Part shown: positions 15,610-16,051 of the stretch, in pieces
Position numbering within the stretch: the first letter of the stretch is position 1
Layout of the letters: each line of letters opens with the position of its first letter
Origin: Endomicrobiia bacterium
GTDB taxonomy: Bacteria > Elusimicrobiota > Endomicrobiia > Endomicrobiales > Endomicrobiaceae
DNA: 16,051 nucleotides
Assembly: GCA_025998475.1 (NCBI GenBank)
Contig: BNVZ01000012.1
Span: 1 to 16,051 of the forward strand
Direction of reading: 5' to 3'
Notes under the pieces: generated by a model
Seen by the model: only the letters and a program-made list of their open reading frames with translations
Told to the model about the DNA's origin: nothing
Databases searched by the model: none
Position numbers and translations under genes: made by a program

Positions 15610-16051
15610 ATGCTCAAAGGTAACAGTTAGCTCCAGTAAAGCTCTAAACGCACTATACATGTTATTCGTGATAGACGCGTTTTAAGAAAAATAGACCTCT
15701 GCGTAAAGTTCCTTTGGTAAAATAAAGACAAAGGAACTTATATACTACAGTCAAATCGCTTAAAGTTGCACCGTAAAGAATAAGAAGATATATGACAGGG
15801 AGTATACATCACCCCTTAAGCCGCAAGATGTTGCAATTTCAAGTGGTTTGGCTGTAAGTAGACTTGAAAAAAAGACTAACAAAGTACAAAACCTGAGGTG
15901 AAATTTACGGTCAACTTTTGATTTTACACGATATGACGCCAAAACTTGACACAAGCCGTGGAAAGTTGTAGAACGTTCTTCCAGTGTTGGTTGTTGAACT
16001 TGCGGTGCTATAAGCCTACTACGTCAAAAAAAACTAAGATAGAGAAAACAT
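15610..16051. other. Region after pgk without a recognisable gene
   Basis: About 440 bp with stops in all frames. Short protein-like pieces occur on the plus strand, for example PLKPQDVAISSGLAVSRL near 15812 and EIYGQLLILHDMTPKL near 15900, in different frames. They could be remains of a decayed gene, but I cannot name a family. No tRNA or other RNA was recognised. The hairpin at 15706-15739 is the only clear structure. Confidence 0.4.
15706..15739. repeat. Perfect 11-bp inverted repeat downstream of pgk
   Basis: AAGTTCCTTTG (15706-15716) and CAAAGGAACTT (15729-15739) enclose a 12-base A-rich loop. Neither side has a T tract directly after the stem, so it is not a canonical terminator. It lies about 97 bp after the pgk stop and may be an mRNA 3'-end stabiliser, a regulator site or part of a small repeat. 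Confidence 0.7.

Noticed and set aside
15760..15954. 64-codon minus-strand frame after pgk
   Set aside because: No ribosome site or recognisable motif; plus-strand fragments look at least as protein-like.

Overview
The window looks like the chromosome of a low-GC (roughly one-third GC by eye) Gram-negative bacterium undergoing genome erosion. My best guess is Elusimicrobiota, close to the termite-gut-flagellate endosymbiont 'Candidatus Endomicrobium'. The reasons are the AT-rich coding style, a TamB/AsmA-type envelope protein, retained arginine synthesis and glycolysis genes, a phasin-like gene before gap, and several broken genes and repeats between intact housekeeping genes. The assignment is an inference.

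Left half (1-5821, minus strand): a conserved housekeeping cluster reads right to left as tmk, holB, ricT/PSP1, metG, tatD, then a TatD-linked radical SAM gene. The same core order occurs in Bacillus. tmk/holB overlap by 8 bp and ricT/metG by 1 bp, so this is an operon. Two places are abnormal. Between holB and ricT lies about 680 bp of very different composition, G-rich on the operon's sense strand, with two 9-G tracts, a triplet repeat, a palindrome and short frame-shifted reading frames. At the left edge the radical SAM gene is cut after 58 codons by an exact inverted 53-bp copy of an internal piece of tatD, which is either a rearrangement or an assembly/amplification chimera.

Middle (5822-10978): about 840 bp without a convincing gene precedes a plus-strand gene for a 1307-residue TamB-like protein. 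That gene carries several internal duplications and is flanked on both sides by directly repeated copies of an element of about 140 bp. After the second copy come a good promoter and a potentially structured leader of about 170 nt before argH.

Right half (10979-16051, plus strand): argH (argininosuccinate lyase), a decayed IS66-type transposase fragment, a small phasin-like gene, gap and pgk (consecutive glycolytic steps). The last 440 bp hold no recognisable gene but include a perfect 11-bp hairpin. No rRNA, tRNA or CRISPR array was found.
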